Assembly (NCBI RefSeq): GCF_031845265.1
Contig: NZ_JAVRBG010000010.1
Span: forward strand, 100,744 to 164,743
Reading direction: 5' to 3'
Origin: Mesonia ostreae
Lineage (GTDB): Bacteria; Bacteroidota; Bacteroidia; Flavobacteriales; Flavobacteriaceae
DNA: 64,000 bases
How positions within the stretch are numbered: position 1 is the stretch's first letter; the number at the start of each line of letters is the position of its first letter. The notes beneath the pieces are model-generated. The model was not told the DNA's origin and did no database searches. It saw only the letters and a list, made by a program, of their open reading frames with translations. Below are positions 35,231 through 45,121 of this stretch, in pieces. The translations under genes were made by a program, and so were the position numbers.

Positions 35231-36802
35231 ATGGATATACAATTAATTATAGGTGCAGTTATAGGGATTATAATAGGAGCAATTATCGCCTATTTTATCG
35301 TGAAATCGATGCAAAGTAAAAGCGCTAACTCTATTGTTGCTGAAGCAAAAAAAGATGCAGCATCAATTATTAAAGACGCAAAAGCGGAAGGAGAAAGCAA
35401 GAAAAAAGATAAAATTCTACAAGCAAAAGAGAAATTTATTGAGCTAAAGTCTGAACATGAAAAAGTGATTTTATCTAGAGATAAAAAATTGGCAGATGCC
35501 GAAAAGAGAACTCGAGATAAAGAGTCTCAAGTTTCGTCTGAGCTTTCTAAAAATAAAAAACTCAACAAAGACGTAGAAGCAAAAGTTAAAGATTACGATT
35601 TAAGAAATGAGTATCTCGAAAAGAAACAAGAAGAGATAGATAAAGTATACCAGAGTGCTGTAAAGCAATTGGAGGTAATTAGCGGGGTAAGTGCAGAAGA
35701 GGCGAAGTCGCAATTGGTTGAAACCTTAAAAGAATCTGCCAAGACAGATGCGATGGCACTTATTCAAGATACCATTGAAGAGGCTAAAATGACGGCGCAA
35801 CAAGAAGCTAAGAAAATTATTATCAATACCATTCAGCGTATTGGAACCGAAGAAGCCGTAGAAAACTGCGTTTCGGTTTTCAATTTAGAAAGTGATGATG
35901 TAAAAGGTAGAATTATTGGGCGAGAGGGTCGTAACATTAGAGCGATTGAAGCTGCAACTGGCGTAGAAATTATTGTAGATGATACGCCAGAAGCAATTAT
36001 CCTTTCTTGTTTCGATTCGGTACGTAGAGAGGTTGCTAGGCTTTCTTTGCATAAGTTAGTTACAGACGGACGTATTCATCCCGCTCGAATTGAAGAGGTG
36101 GTGAAGAAAACCCGTAAAATGATCGACGAAGAAATAATCGAAATAGGAAAACGCACCGTAGTAGATTTAGGAATTCATGGATTAAATCCAGAATTGATTA
36201 AAATGGTAGGGCGTATGAAATACCGTTCTTCGTATGGTCAAAATTTATTACAACACTCTAGAGAAGTTGCCAAGTTATGTGGCGTTATGGCGGCAGAATT
36301 GGGATTAAATGCGAAGCTGGCCAAGCGCGCCGGACTTTTACACGATATTGGAAAGGTGCCAGATTCAGAAACCGAAGTACCTCACGCCATCTTAGGAATG
36401 CAATGGGCAGAGAAATTTGGTGAAAAACCAGAAGTTTGCAATGCTATTGGAGCTCACCACGACGAAGTAGAAATGACCTCGTTGTTATCACCCATCGTTC
36501 AGGTTTGTGATGCGATAAGCGGAGCTAGACCCGGAGCGAGACGTCAAGTATTGGACTCTTACATTCAGCGTTTAAAGGATTTAGAAGAGATTGCATTTGG
36601 TTTCAATGGTGTAAAAAAGGCCTACGCCATCCAAGCCGGTAGAGAATTACGTGTGATTGTAGAAAGTGAACGCGTAAACGATGATAAAGCTTCTAACTTG
36701 TCTTTCGAGATTTCTCAAAAAATCCAAACCGATATGACCTATCCAGGGCAGGTAAAAGTAACTGTCATTAGAGAAACCAGAGCCGTTAATATCGCTAAGT
36801 AG
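35231..36802 (+). CDS. rny: Ribonuclease Y
   Basis: A 523-residue endoribonuclease that starts RNA decay at the membrane. It has an N-terminal transmembrane segment (IIGAVIGIIIGAIIAYFIV), a long coiled coil (to about residue 200), a KH domain with the GRIIGREGRNIR loop, and an HD domain with LLHDIGKVPDSE as metal site. Length fits the family. I start at ATG 35231 (MDIQLIIG); a longer frame to 35147 overlaps the 6S RNA. Only 13 bp separate the 6S T-run from the ATG, leaving no room for a promoter, so rny mRNA must start upstream and read through. Confidence 0.95.
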   Translation: MDIQLIIGAVIGIIIGAIIAYFIVKSMQSKSANSIVAEAKKDAASIIKDAKAEGESKKKDKILQAKEKFIELKSEHEKVILSRDKKLADAEKRTRDKESQVSSELSKNKKLNKDVEAKVKDYDLRNEYLEKKQEEIDKVYQSAVKQLEVISGVSAEEAKSQLVETLKESAKTDAMALIQDTIEEAKMTAQQEAKKIIINTIQRIGTEEAVENCVSVFNLESDDVKGRIIGREGRNIRAIEAATGVEIIVDDTPEAIILSCFDSVRREVARLSLHKLVTDGRIHPARIEEVVKKTRKMIDEEIIEIGKRTVVDLGIHGLNPELIKMVGRMKYRSSYGQNLLQHSREVAKLCGVMAAELGLNAKLAKRAGLLHDIGKVPDSETEVPHAILGMQWAEKFGEKPEVCNAIGAHHDEVEMTSLLSPIVQVCDAISGARPGARRQVLDSYIQRLKDLEEIAFGFNGVKKAYAIQAGRELRVIVESERVNDDKASNLSFEISQKIQTDMTYPGQVKVTVIRETRAVNIAK

Positions 36803-36821
36803 AATTAGAAATAGATTTAAA

Positions 36822-36857
36822 AAATCCTGCCTGCTTACTGAGTTTGGCGGGATTTTT
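36822..36857 (+). terminator. Terminator after rny
   Basis: AAATCCTGCC (36822-36831) and GGCGGGATTT (36846-36855) pair with one mismatch over a 14-nt loop, followed by T residues. It ends the zapB-like/zapA/6S/rny unit, 20 bp past the stop of rny. Confidence 0.8.
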
Positions 36858-36883
36858 AGGTTTTGACAATGTATTAATGATCT

Positions 36884-37480
36884 AATTTGAAAATGTGTTA
36901 ATTTGATAATTTGGAAATGCGCCAATTCGAAAATGATTCACGGCGGCTGAGTGATTTTCGATAGAAAATTGTATCGAAGCCCTGCTTGGTAATGTGATGA
37001 TTTACTAATACGAGAATTTGAAATCGAAATTTAAGTCTAGCTTCTAGTATCTATTTTCTAAGCTCTATTTAGGTGATGTGCCAATTTGAAAATGTGTTAA
37101 TTTGATAATTTGGAAATGTGCCAAATTGAAAATGATTCACGGCGGCTGAGTGATTTTCGATAGAAAATTGTATCGAAGCCCTGCTTGGTAATGTGATGAT
37201 TTGCTAATACGAGAATTTGAACTCAAAATTTAAGTCTAGATTCTAGCCTCTATTTTCTATGCTCTATTATAGGTGATGGGCTAATTTGAAAATGTGTTAA
37301 TTTGATAATTTGGAAATGTGCCAATTTTAAAATGATTCACGGCGGCTGAGTGATTTTCGATAGAAAATTGTATCGAAGCCCTGCTTGGTAATGTGATAAT
37401 GTGCTAATACGAGAATTTGAACTCAAAATCTAATTCTAGACTCTAGCTTCTATATTTTATTATCTATTTTCTAGTATCTA
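36884..37480 (+). repeat. Three tandem ~200-bp intergenic repeats
   Basis: Units begin with AATTTGAAAATGTGTTAATT at 36884, 37083 and 37283 (period 199-200 bp). Each holds a near-identical core with CACGGCGGCTGAGTGATT, a TTTCGATAGAAAATT hairpin-like part and GTATCGAAGCCCTGC, then a looser tail rich in CTAG/TCTA words. The end of copy 3 turns into short TATTTTCTA repeats to about 37510. No ORF of gene quality is present in 36858-37545. Confidence 0.9.
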
Positions 37481-37545
37481 TATTCTAGCATCTATTTTCT
37501 ATACTCTATTTAAAATCCTTACCTTTAAGCCAGTAAAAAAACGCT

Positions 37546-39708
37546 ATGAACACAACCACAAGAAGCCTTGGTATAGCAGCACTTATTCTTTTTAGTGCCT
37601 GCCAGGATCAACCCGAAAAGCAATCCGCCAACACACAAGACACTCAAGATATGCCGCAAATGTTAGGAAAATGGGACGGATCTTATGAAGGAGTTCCTGC
37701 CTTTGATCAAATGGAAATAGGAATGATTCAGCCTGCCATTACAGAAGGAATGGAAAAGCATTTAGCAGAACTAAATGAGATCACCAATCAAGAAGCCGAG
37801 CCTAATTTTGCGAATACCATTGTAGCGATGGAAGAAGCTGGAAAGCCTCTGGATCGCGCTTTTACGTACTACGGAATTTACAGTAGCAATAAGTCTTCAG
37901 AAGAATTTAGAGATGTTCAAAAAGATTTAGCTCCCAAAATAGCCGAATATCAGTCTAAAATATTACAGAACGAGAAACTTTTTCAGCGTATTAAAAGCGT
38001 TTATGATCAATCTCGAAAGAAGACGCTGAGTGATCAAAAGCAACGTACGCTCGAGTTAATTTATGAACGCTTTACGATGAATGGTGCCAACCTTTCTAAA
38101 GAAGATAAAATGCGTTACGCCGAGATAGAAAAAGAACTTTCTAATCTCTACACCAAATTTTCTAATAATGTTCTTGCTGATGAAGAGAATTATGTGGTCT
38201 ATTTAAACGCAAATCAGTTAGATGGTTTGCCAGAATCGTTTAGTAAAGCATCTGCTACAGCAGCTGAAGAACGCGGAGAAAAAGGAAAATACGCCATTAC
38301 GAACACGCGTTCTTCGATGGATCCTTTTTTGACCTATTCTACCAATCGTGAATTGCGAAAGAAAGTATGGAACAATTACTATTCTCGTGGAGATAACAAT
38401 GATGAATATGATAATAAAGACCTGATTGCTAAAATTCTACAACTGCGTGACGAACGAGTAGAATTATTAGGATATGACAATTATGCCTCTTGGCGTTTGC
38501 AAAACCGAATGGCAAAAACTCCAGAAAACGCTATGAATTTAATGGAAGCCGTTTGGCCAGCTGCGGTAGGTAGAGCGAAAGAAGAAGTAGCCGATATACA
38601 AAATACAGCCTATAAAAATGGAGACGATATTAGCATCAAACCTTGGGATTATCGCTATTATGCAGAGAAAGTGCGCAAAGAAAAATACGATTTAGATAGT
38701 GAAGAAATCAAAGAATATTTGGTTTTAGACAATCTAAAGCAAGCTTTGTTTTTTACAGCGGGGGAGTTGTTTAATTATGAGTTTTCTAAAATCACCGACG
38801 GAAGTGTTCCTGTATTTCATAAAGATGTAGAAGTATATGAAGTGACACAAATGGAAACAGGAGAGATGGTTGGTTTGTGGTATTTAGATCCGTATGCGAG
38901 ACAAGGAAAACGAAGCGGAGCTTGGGCAACCACTTATCGCAGCAAAACGAAGCTCGGAGGGAATAAACCAGTTTTAGCTTCTAACAATTCTAATTTTATA
39001 AAACCAGCTCCCGGTGAGCCGGTATTGGTTTCTTGGGATGATGCCGAAACTTTTTTTCACGAATTTGGTCACGCCTTACATTTCCTTTCTGCGCAGGTAG
39101 ATTATCCTACATTAAATGGCGGAGTAAGAGATTATACCGAGTTCCAATCGCAGCTATTGGAACGTTGGTTGTCCACAGATAAAGTGATCAATCAGTTTTT
39201 ACGTCATTATAAAACCGATGAGGTGATTCCACAGCAATTGGTTAATAAAATTAAAAAAGCAGCGACTTTTAATCAGGGGTTTGGAACTACCGAGTTTTTA
39301 GCTTCAGCGTTAATAGATATGAAATTGCATACTAGCAATCCCAAAAATATAGATGTAGCCGAATTTGAAAAGAAAACCCTAGACAGTTTAGGAATGCCAG
39401 AACAAATTGTAATGCGTCACCGTACGCCACATTTTGGACATATTTTTTCAGGAGAAGGGTATTCTGCTGGGTATTATGGTTACTTATGGGCCGATGTTTT
39501 AACTGCTGATGCTGCTGAAGCTTTCGCGGAAGCTCCAGGCGGTTTTTACGATAAGAAATTGGTAGATAAGCTGGTAAAATACCTTTTTGCACCAAGAAAC
39601 GCTGTAGATCCTGCCAAAGCTTATCAGCAATTTAGGGGAAGAGAAGCTAATATTGACGCGTTGATGCGCGATCGTGGTTTTCCAGTTTCTAAAAAAGAGA
39701 ATAAATAA
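37546..39708 (+). CDS. dcp: M3 family peptidyl-dipeptidase (Dcp-like), lipoprotein
   Basis: A 720-residue zinc peptidase. It has a lipoprotein signal (LGIAALILFSAC) and the M3 active site FFHEFGHALHFL (HExxH), with the third ligand in the EFQSQLLERW segment. The C-terminal motif GEGYSAGYYGYLWADV is typical of Dcp. It removes dipeptides from peptide C-termini. Length fits Dcp plus an export signal. The M15 peptidase gene begins 2 bp after its stop, so the two are co-transcribed and could form a peptide-scavenging pair. Confidence 0.92.
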   Translation: MNTTTRSLGIAALILFSACQDQPEKQSANTQDTQDMPQMLGKWDGSYEGVPAFDQMEIGMIQPAITEGMEKHLAELNEITNQEAEPNFANTIVAMEEAGKPLDRAFTYYGIYSSNKSSEEFRDVQKDLAPKIAEYQSKILQNEKLFQRIKSVYDQSRKKTLSDQKQRTLELIYERFTMNGANLSKEDKMRYAEIEKELSNLYTKFSNNVLADEENYVVYLNANQLDGLPESFSKASATAAEERGEKGKYAITNTRSSMDPFLTYSTNRELRKKVWNNYYSRGDNNDEYDNKDLIAKILQLRDERVELLGYDNYASWRLQNRMAKTPENAMNLMEAVWPAAVGRAKEEVADIQNTAYKNGDDISIKPWDYRYYAEKVRKEKYDLDSEEIKEYLVLDNLKQALFFTAGELFNYEFSKITDGSVPVFHKDVEVYEVTQMETGEMVGLWYLDPYARQGKRSGAWATTYRSKTKLGGNKPVLASNNSNFIKPAPGEPVLVSWDDAETFFHEFGHALHFLSAQVDYPTLNGGVRDYTEFQSQLLERWLSTDKVINQFLRHYKTDEVIPQQLVNKIKKAATFNQGFGTTEFLASALIDMKLHTSNPKNIDVAEFEKKTLDSLGMPEQIVMRHRTPHFGHIFSGEGYSAGYYGYLWADVLTADAAEAFAEAPGGFYDKKLVDKLVKYLFAPRNAVDPAKAYQQFRGREANIDALMRDRGFPVSKKENK

Positions 39709-39710
39709 AG

Positions 39711-40388
39711 ATGAAAAAAACATTCGGATTCTTAGGCGGAATTTTACTCGGATTAGGAGCCTTGGCTCAAACTGATGAGATTCCGCCAGAGTTCGGTTAC
39801 ATTACCAATTCCTTACCGCTGGTGGTTTTAGAAATTCGCTATGCGGGAAATCATAATTTTACCGGAAAACCAATTAATGGCTATGAAAAGCCCGAAGCTA
39901 TTTTAAGTAAGTCGGCATTAATTCAACTAATGAAAGCTTATTATTACTTTTTAGGTAAAGGTTACACGTTTAAGTTTTTTGATGCCTACCGACCGCAAAC
40001 GGCGGTGAATCATTTTAGAACTTGGGCGCGCGATGAAGCCGATACTTTAAGTAAAAAAGAATTTTATCCCAATATTCCAAAAAAGAATTTATTTAAGCTA
40101 GGTTATATCTCTACCCAATCGGGACATTCGCGTGGAAGCACCCTAGACCTCACTTTAATCGATTTAAAAACAGGTGTAGAAGTGGATATGGGAAGTCCGT
40201 ATGATTTCTTCGGAGAAATTTCTCATCACAACACCCAAAAAATTACTAAAAAGCAAAAACAAAACCGCTTATTATTGAAACAAGGTATGCGAAAATTCGG
40301 CTTTATTGCTTATCCTAAAGAATGGTGGCATTACACGTTATACAACGAACCTTTCCGCCATACGTATTTTGATTTTCCAGTGCATTAA
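39711..40388 (+). CDS. M15 family D-alanyl-D-alanine dipeptidase (VanX/DdpX-like)
   Basis: A 225-residue exported zinc peptidase. After a signal peptide (MKKTFGFLGGILLGLGALAQ) the M15D motifs follow: DAYRPQTAVNHF, GHSRGSTLDLTL (His and Asp zinc ligands) and EWWHYT (catalytic Glu and His). The family cuts D-Ala-D-Ala, here probably for wall-peptide recycling in the periplasm rather than vancomycin resistance, since no van ligase or kinase genes are near. It is 2 bp after the M3 peptidase gene. Confidence 0.9.
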   Translation: MKKTFGFLGGILLGLGALAQTDEIPPEFGYITNSLPLVVLEIRYAGNHNFTGKPINGYEKPEAILSKSALIQLMKAYYYFLGKGYTFKFFDAYRPQTAVNHFRTWARDEADTLSKKEFYPNIPKKNLFKLGYISTQSGHSRGSTLDLTLIDLKTGVEVDMGSPYDFFGEISHHNTQKITKKQKQNRLLLKQGMRKFGFIAYPKEWWHYTLYNEPFRHTYFDFPVH

Positions 40389-40433
40389 TGTGGTTGATGT
40401 GGTTGATGTGGTGATGTGTTGATTCGCTAATGT

Positions 40434-40795
40434 GAAAATGATACACGGCGGCTGAGTGATTTTCGAGAGAAAATAATATTGATTATTGAGTCCTGAGTTT
40501 TGAGTCCTAATTTTCAAATCCTAAGTCCTAAGTCCTAAGTTTTGAATCATAAATCCTACGTCTTGAGTATTGAGTCGTGAGTATTGAGTCTTACGTCCTA
40601 CGTCCTTTGTTATCAGTTTTGAATCATAAAACCTACGTCGTGAGTCCTGAGTTTTGAGTCCTAATTTTCAAATCCTAAGTCCTAAGTCCTAAGTCCTAAG
40701 TCCTAAGTCCTGAGTCCTAAGTCCTAAGTTTTGAATCCTAAGTCTAGCCTCTAGCCTCTAGCCTCTAACCTCAAACCTCAAACCTCTACCTTCTA
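40434..40795 (+). repeat. Repeat tract: one core copy plus heptamer arrays
   Basis: A copy of the core found at 36.9-37.4 kb (ACACGGCGGCTGAGTGATTT) lies at 40442-40474. It is followed by about 260 bp of imperfect 7-bp words of the AGTCCTA/AGTCCTG/AGTTTTG type (40479-40745). Then come AGCCTCT-type 7-bp words to about 40795, reaching the stop of sbcC. Words drift but keep the 7-bp step. There is no ORF in this stretch. Confidence 0.88.
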
Positions 40796-43700
40796 AACCA
40801 CCTTCAAACTACTATATCCTTGCCCATTCTGGCTCAGTTGAATTTGCGTCGCGATGCGTTCTTTTAAACTAGCAACGTGACTAATTACGCCAATCATTTT
40901 AGAAGATTTTGCTTGTAAAACCTCCAAGGTATCTAAGGTTTGGTCTAAAGTTTCGGGGTCTAGCGTACCAAAACCTTCATCTATAAATAAACTGTTAATT
41001 TCTACATTGCGCGAAGCAAAATCAGAAAGCGCTAAGGCCAAGGCTAGACTCAATAAAAAAGTCTCTCCACCAGACAAAGTTTTTACAGATCGTCTTTGTC
41101 CGCCCATATGTTCATCGATGGCCACCAAACTATCATCTTCATCTGCTAAGGGTTTGTCCATTTTATAGCGGTCGGTGAGCAGTGCCAAACGCTTGTTGGC
41201 TAGCATAAGCAGTTGCGATAACGTTAAATCTTGCGCGTAATCATTAAATTTATTTCCGGTAGAATCGCCAATTAGATTCCTTAAAATTTCCCAGCGTTTG
41301 TTTCTTTTTAATTGCTCACTAATTTTCTCTTTTAGTTGGGCAATTCTACTTTGATATTCGTCTTGATTCTTAAGAATGCGTTGCAGTTCAAGAAGTTCTT
41401 CTTCCAGTTTTTGTAGCTGATTTTGGAGCGTTTCAAGCTTAGTTTTTAATTCTTTTAAAGGGCGTTCAACTACTTTTTCATTTAGAATTTCCTCTTGTTT
41501 ATGAGATTCTTTTAATCGGGTCTCTAAACTGATTTCTAGATTTTTTAGCCGTTGCTTTTCTTCTTGATACTGGCTAACTAGCGAGTGTGACAATAGATTT
41601 TTGATAGCTTCAGCAATACTCGAATATTTTAATTGAGTTAAGTGACCTAGCAAATGTGTAGAGCGACTTTCGTGCTGAGCTTCTAATTTATTTAGAGCAT
41701 TTAGATTCTCTTGTTTATTTTCTTGTAGCTGAGCTATACTTTGATGCGCTTTTAAGTAAGATTGTTCTAAATTACTAATTTCTGTCTCAAAATCTTTTCC
41801 ATGATAATGTGCTTTAATCTCGTCTTTTACCGTCGTTCCTTGCGTGAGTAATTCAGATAAATCTAAAAGTGCTTTGCGATTTTTTTCTAACTGAATTTCT
41901 TGCTGATGCAATTTTCCAAACGCTTGTAGCGCTTTGTATTTCGTATTCAATTCATCTTCCAAATCTTCAAAAGAGCGCTCTTTCCATAGATTTAATTGTT
42001 CACTATAGGTAGTTTGATAGTTTTCACGCTTCGTCTTCAGTTGTTTTTTTTGTTGAGAAATTGATGATTCTAATTGTTTGTTCTTTTTTGTAGCCTCAGC
42101 TAACTGTACGCTAATTTTTGTGAGCTGTTGTTGACACTTTTTTAAATGAGTTCGTAGTTTTTTAATTGTGAGTTCCAAGTCATTTTCGGTTGCAGGTAGG
42201 TGAGTGGCAAAGGGGTGTTCTTTGCTACCACAAAGCGGACAAGGCATGTCTGCTGCTAAATCTTGTCGGTAATCTTCCAATTTCTTCTGCAAATCAGATA
42301 CTTTTTGGGCGTTTTCTTTAGCTTCTAATTGGGCAGATAATAATTTCTCTTGCTGTTCTAAATCTTCAATTTGAGAAGGAAAATCTTTTATCGCATCTGT
42401 ATTGAGAGCAATTTCTTTTGATAATTTATCCAGCTCTTTTGTTACTTCCTGAATTTCTAATAAAGACTTTTCAGCAGTTCTAATCTTTTTTAGCTGAAGC
42501 TGAATTTTTTCCTGCTCCAATTCAACCGAAGTACTCTCTGTGAATGAATAACGAGTTTTAAGACTTTCTAATTCTTTTTTATTTTGCTGAATAAAGCTTT
42601 CAACCTGTTGAAGAGTTTCAAAGGGGTTTTGGATATTCAGTTCTATTTGAAACTCTTTTAATTCCAAACCTATATTCTTTCCTAAGCCTTTGTATTCACT
42701 TAATATGGAGCCTCTTTTTTGATATAAAGTCCGCAGCTTTTGCTTATAATTAGTTAAGCTTTCTTGAAAATTATTTTCAGTAATTTCTAAACCAAAAACA
42801 GTTAAAAACTGAGTTTTATTTTCTTGAATCTCTATGTTGAGTTTTCTAAGTTTCTCTTCTATTTCTTCCTTTTTATCTTCAAAATGAATGAGTTGCTTCG
42901 TGTCATTTTTCCATTGATGAATTTCTTCCGTAAAGCTTTGCAGTTCTAGATGCTTTTGTAGAGCTAATCCTTTTTCTTCCTGAAAATCTTGCCACTGCAC
43001 CTTATTTTTTTCTTGCTGCTCAAGCAATTCTTGTTTGGCATCTAGAAGCTTCGTTAAATTTTCTTTGTCTTTTATTTGAAGTTGAAGTAAGTCTAATTTC
43101 TTTACTAATTCTTGTTTTTTTGCTTTTTGACTTTCCGCCAGACTGTATTTTTGCTTGTATTCTTCTTCTGGAATTAATTGTTCTTCGTGTGTTTTTATTT
43201 TTATTTTTTGCTCACTTACGTCTTTTTCTAACTCATTATATTTCAAAAAAGCCAGTCTACCTAATTCCCTATAAATTCCTGTTCCTGTAATTTTTTCTAG
43301 CAAAGCACCACGTTCTTTTTTAGGAACTTGCAAAAACTTAGCAAAATCACCTTGCGCCAAGACCACAGATTTTATAAACTGCTCATAATTAAGTCCGATA
43401 AGCTCTTCATTCTTAGCAGGAACTTCAGATTTTTTTAAATCTAAAGAACTGTCTGTAGCGATTTCAGAAATAAGCATTTCATAATCACGTAAATTTCCTG
43501 TTCTAGCGGTAGAAATTTCCCAGCGAGAACGAAACTCTCCCAAAGTGCAAGAATAGGTTACTTCGGCGTAAGCCTCACTTTGATTGCGAGTAAGTATAGC
43601 TCCTTTTTTAATTATATCACTGTTTTTTACACTTCCCAACCTTGGAACCATATCAAAAAGCGCCAACGAAATAACATCCAAAAGCGTAGTTTTACCGCTT

Positions 43701-43819
43701 CCTGTGGGACCGGTAATGGCAAATAAATTGTTTTGTACAAAAGGAGGTTGGGTAAAATCTACTTCGTGCTCTCCTTTTAAAGAATTGATATTTTTAAACT
43801 GAAGTTTTAAAATTTTCAT
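40793..43819 (-). CDS. sbcC: Exonuclease subunit SbcC (Rad50-like ATPase)
   Basis: A 1008-residue SMC-like protein. N-terminal Walker A is TGPTGSGKTTLLDVISLALF, and the long coiled coil carries a zinc hook CPLCGSKEHP near residue 525. The C-terminal ABC signature is LSGGETFLLSLALALALSD and Walker B is NSLFIDEGFGTLD. With SbcD it opens hairpins and removes protein-blocked DNA ends. It starts 13 bp after the sbcD stop. Its 3' end runs into the heptamer tract, an unusual place where a repeat touches the stop codon. Confidence 0.96.
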   Translation of the reverse strand: MKILKLQFKNINSLKGEHEVDFTQPPFVQNNLFAITGPTGSGKTTLLDVISLALFDMVPRLGSVKNSDIIKKGAILTRNQSEAYAEVTYSCTLGEFRSRWEISTARTGNLRDYEMLISEIATDSSLDLKKSEVPAKNEELIGLNYEQFIKSVVLAQGDFAKFLQVPKKERGALLEKITGTGIYRELGRLAFLKYNELEKDVSEQKIKIKTHEEQLIPEEEYKQKYSLAESQKAKKQELVKKLDLLQLQIKDKENLTKLLDAKQELLEQQEKNKVQWQDFQEEKGLALQKHLELQSFTEEIHQWKNDTKQLIHFEDKKEEIEEKLRKLNIEIQENKTQFLTVFGLEITENNFQESLTNYKQKLRTLYQKRGSILSEYKGLGKNIGLELKEFQIELNIQNPFETLQQVESFIQQNKKELESLKTRYSFTESTSVELEQEKIQLQLKKIRTAEKSLLEIQEVTKELDKLSKEIALNTDAIKDFPSQIEDLEQQEKLLSAQLEAKENAQKVSDLQKKLEDYRQDLAADMPCPLCGSKEHPFATHLPATENDLELTIKKLRTHLKKCQQQLTKISVQLAEATKKNKQLESSISQQKKQLKTKRENYQTTYSEQLNLWKERSFEDLEDELNTKYKALQAFGKLHQQEIQLEKNRKALLDLSELLTQGTTVKDEIKAHYHGKDFETEISNLEQSYLKAHQSIAQLQENKQENLNALNKLEAQHESRSTHLLGHLTQLKYSSIAEAIKNLLSHSLVSQYQEEKQRLKNLEISLETRLKESHKQEEILNEKVVERPLKELKTKLETLQNQLQKLEEELLELQRILKNQDEYQSRIAQLKEKISEQLKRNKRWEILRNLIGDSTGNKFNDYAQDLTLSQLLMLANKRLALLTDRYKMDKPLADEDDSLVAIDEHMGGQRRSVKTLSGGETFLLSLALALALSDFASRNVEINSLFIDEGFGTLDPETLDQTLDTLEVLQAKSSKMIGVISHVASLKERIATQIQLSQNGQGYSSLKVV

Positions 43820-43832
43820 AGAAAGGCAAAGC

Positions 43833-45041
43833 TTAGTCGGAGGTGGTTAACATTTCTTTTAATTCATCAAACGTATGGAGTAACTCTTGGCGTTCTTCGG
43901 GCAAAAAAGGTTCATTTTCTAATAAAGACTCAAAGACTTCTTTGGGTTTTAAATCTTCCAAGTTTTGCTCGGCTCCAAATACAGCGCTACTTTGCTTTTG
44001 CTGCTCTTTAAACTGCGTACGGTATTTGATAATTTCTAGATGGTCTTTATCAAAATTGCTGACCAACTCGTCTAAATTTGCCAGCTTTTGACTGCTGTAC
44101 TGCTCTTCCAACATTTCCACTTCAATTAAAGTGTTTAATTGCCCTTCGTGTTCTAAAATTGACAATTTCTGCTGAAGTTGTTCCAAGCTTCCGCTCACTT
44201 TTAATAGTTTTCTAAATTGCGGAATCGCAATACTTTCAGGTTCAAAACCGTTTTGAGTATCGATAAGCAGCACTCGTTTTTCATCTTGGCGTTCGCTAAA
44301 AGAAAGCATTAGCGGAGAACCGCTGTAAAATGTAGGAATTTGAGCGCTTACTCGCTGCGGTTGATGAATATGTCCCAAGGCAATATAGGAGAAATAAGTA
44401 TTGAATTGCTCTGCTTTAAAGGCAGCTTGGTTCCCAATTTGAATGTCGCGTTCACTTTCTGAAGTACTCACACCGGCAGCGTACAAATGTCCCATGGCTA
44501 TGGCGGGAATGTTGGGATACGTTTTTTCACAATAGGCTGCGGCTTCATCAAATTTAGCTTGTATTCCTTTTCTTATTGCTGCCAATCGGTCTTCGTAAGT
44601 ATTTCCTTCGCTTGCCAATCGTACATCAGAATCCCGCAAATAGGGGAGAGCGGCGATGACTACTTCGGGATTTTCTTTGTTGGGTAAAGGAATAATACAA
44701 TCTTTAATCAATTCGGGCAAACCGCCAATCATATTCATCTCTAGAGCAAGAAGTAAATCTTTAGGAGCGTCCAACATACTTGGAGAATCGTGATTTCCGC
44801 CAGTAATTATCAAGTGACAGTGTAAACTTTTTAAAGCGATTAAAGCTTGGAAGTATTGTTTTCTCGCTTCCGCGGAAGGATTTGCAAGGTCAAATACATC
44901 TCCAGAAACTAGAATGGCATCGATTTGTTCTTGATGAACGAGGTCACAAAGCCAACCAATAAATAAATCAAAATCTTGATATAAGTAATGTTTGTGTAAG
45001 CGCTTACCAATATGCCAGTCGGCAGTATGTAAAATTCTCAT
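43833..45041 (-). CDS. sbcD: Exonuclease subunit SbcD (Mre11-like nuclease)
   Basis: A 402-residue metallophosphoesterase of the expected length. Motifs in order are LHTADWHIGK, GDVFDLANPS, GGNHDSPSML, MGHLYAAG and ALGHIHQPQ, which supply the two metal ions. A C-terminal DNA-binding cap domain follows. It works with SbcC on hairpin and double-strand ends. The two genes form a typical sbcD-sbcC operon. Confidence 0.96.
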   Translation of the reverse strand: MRILHTADWHIGKRLHKHYLYQDFDLFIGWLCDLVHQEQIDAILVSGDVFDLANPSAEARKQYFQALIALKSLHCHLIITGGNHDSPSMLDAPKDLLLALEMNMIGGLPELIKDCIIPLPNKENPEVVIAALPYLRDSDVRLASEGNTYEDRLAAIRKGIQAKFDEAAAYCEKTYPNIPAIAMGHLYAAGVSTSESERDIQIGNQAAFKAEQFNTYFSYIALGHIHQPQRVSAQIPTFYSGSPLMLSFSERQDEKRVLLIDTQNGFEPESIAIPQFRKLLKVSGSLEQLQQKLSILEHEGQLNTLIEVEMLEEQYSSQKLANLDELVSNFDKDHLEIIKYRTQFKEQQKQSSAVFGAEQNLEDLKPKEVFESLLENEPFLPEERQELLHTFDELKEMLTTSD

Positions 45042-45121
45042 GAAATAAAATTATAGAAGTTTCAATTTACAAAGTAAATATCCAAATCTAAAATGAATTG
45101 AATTAAATAAGAAGATGCTTT

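Noticed and set aside
39711..40388. Vancomycin-resistance VanX
   Set aside because: The catalytic motifs fit the family, but there are no vanA/H/R/S genes; wall-peptide recycling is more likely.
40479..40795. Possible CRISPR array
   Set aside because: The units are 7 bp with no spacers and drift continuously; no cas gene is in the window.
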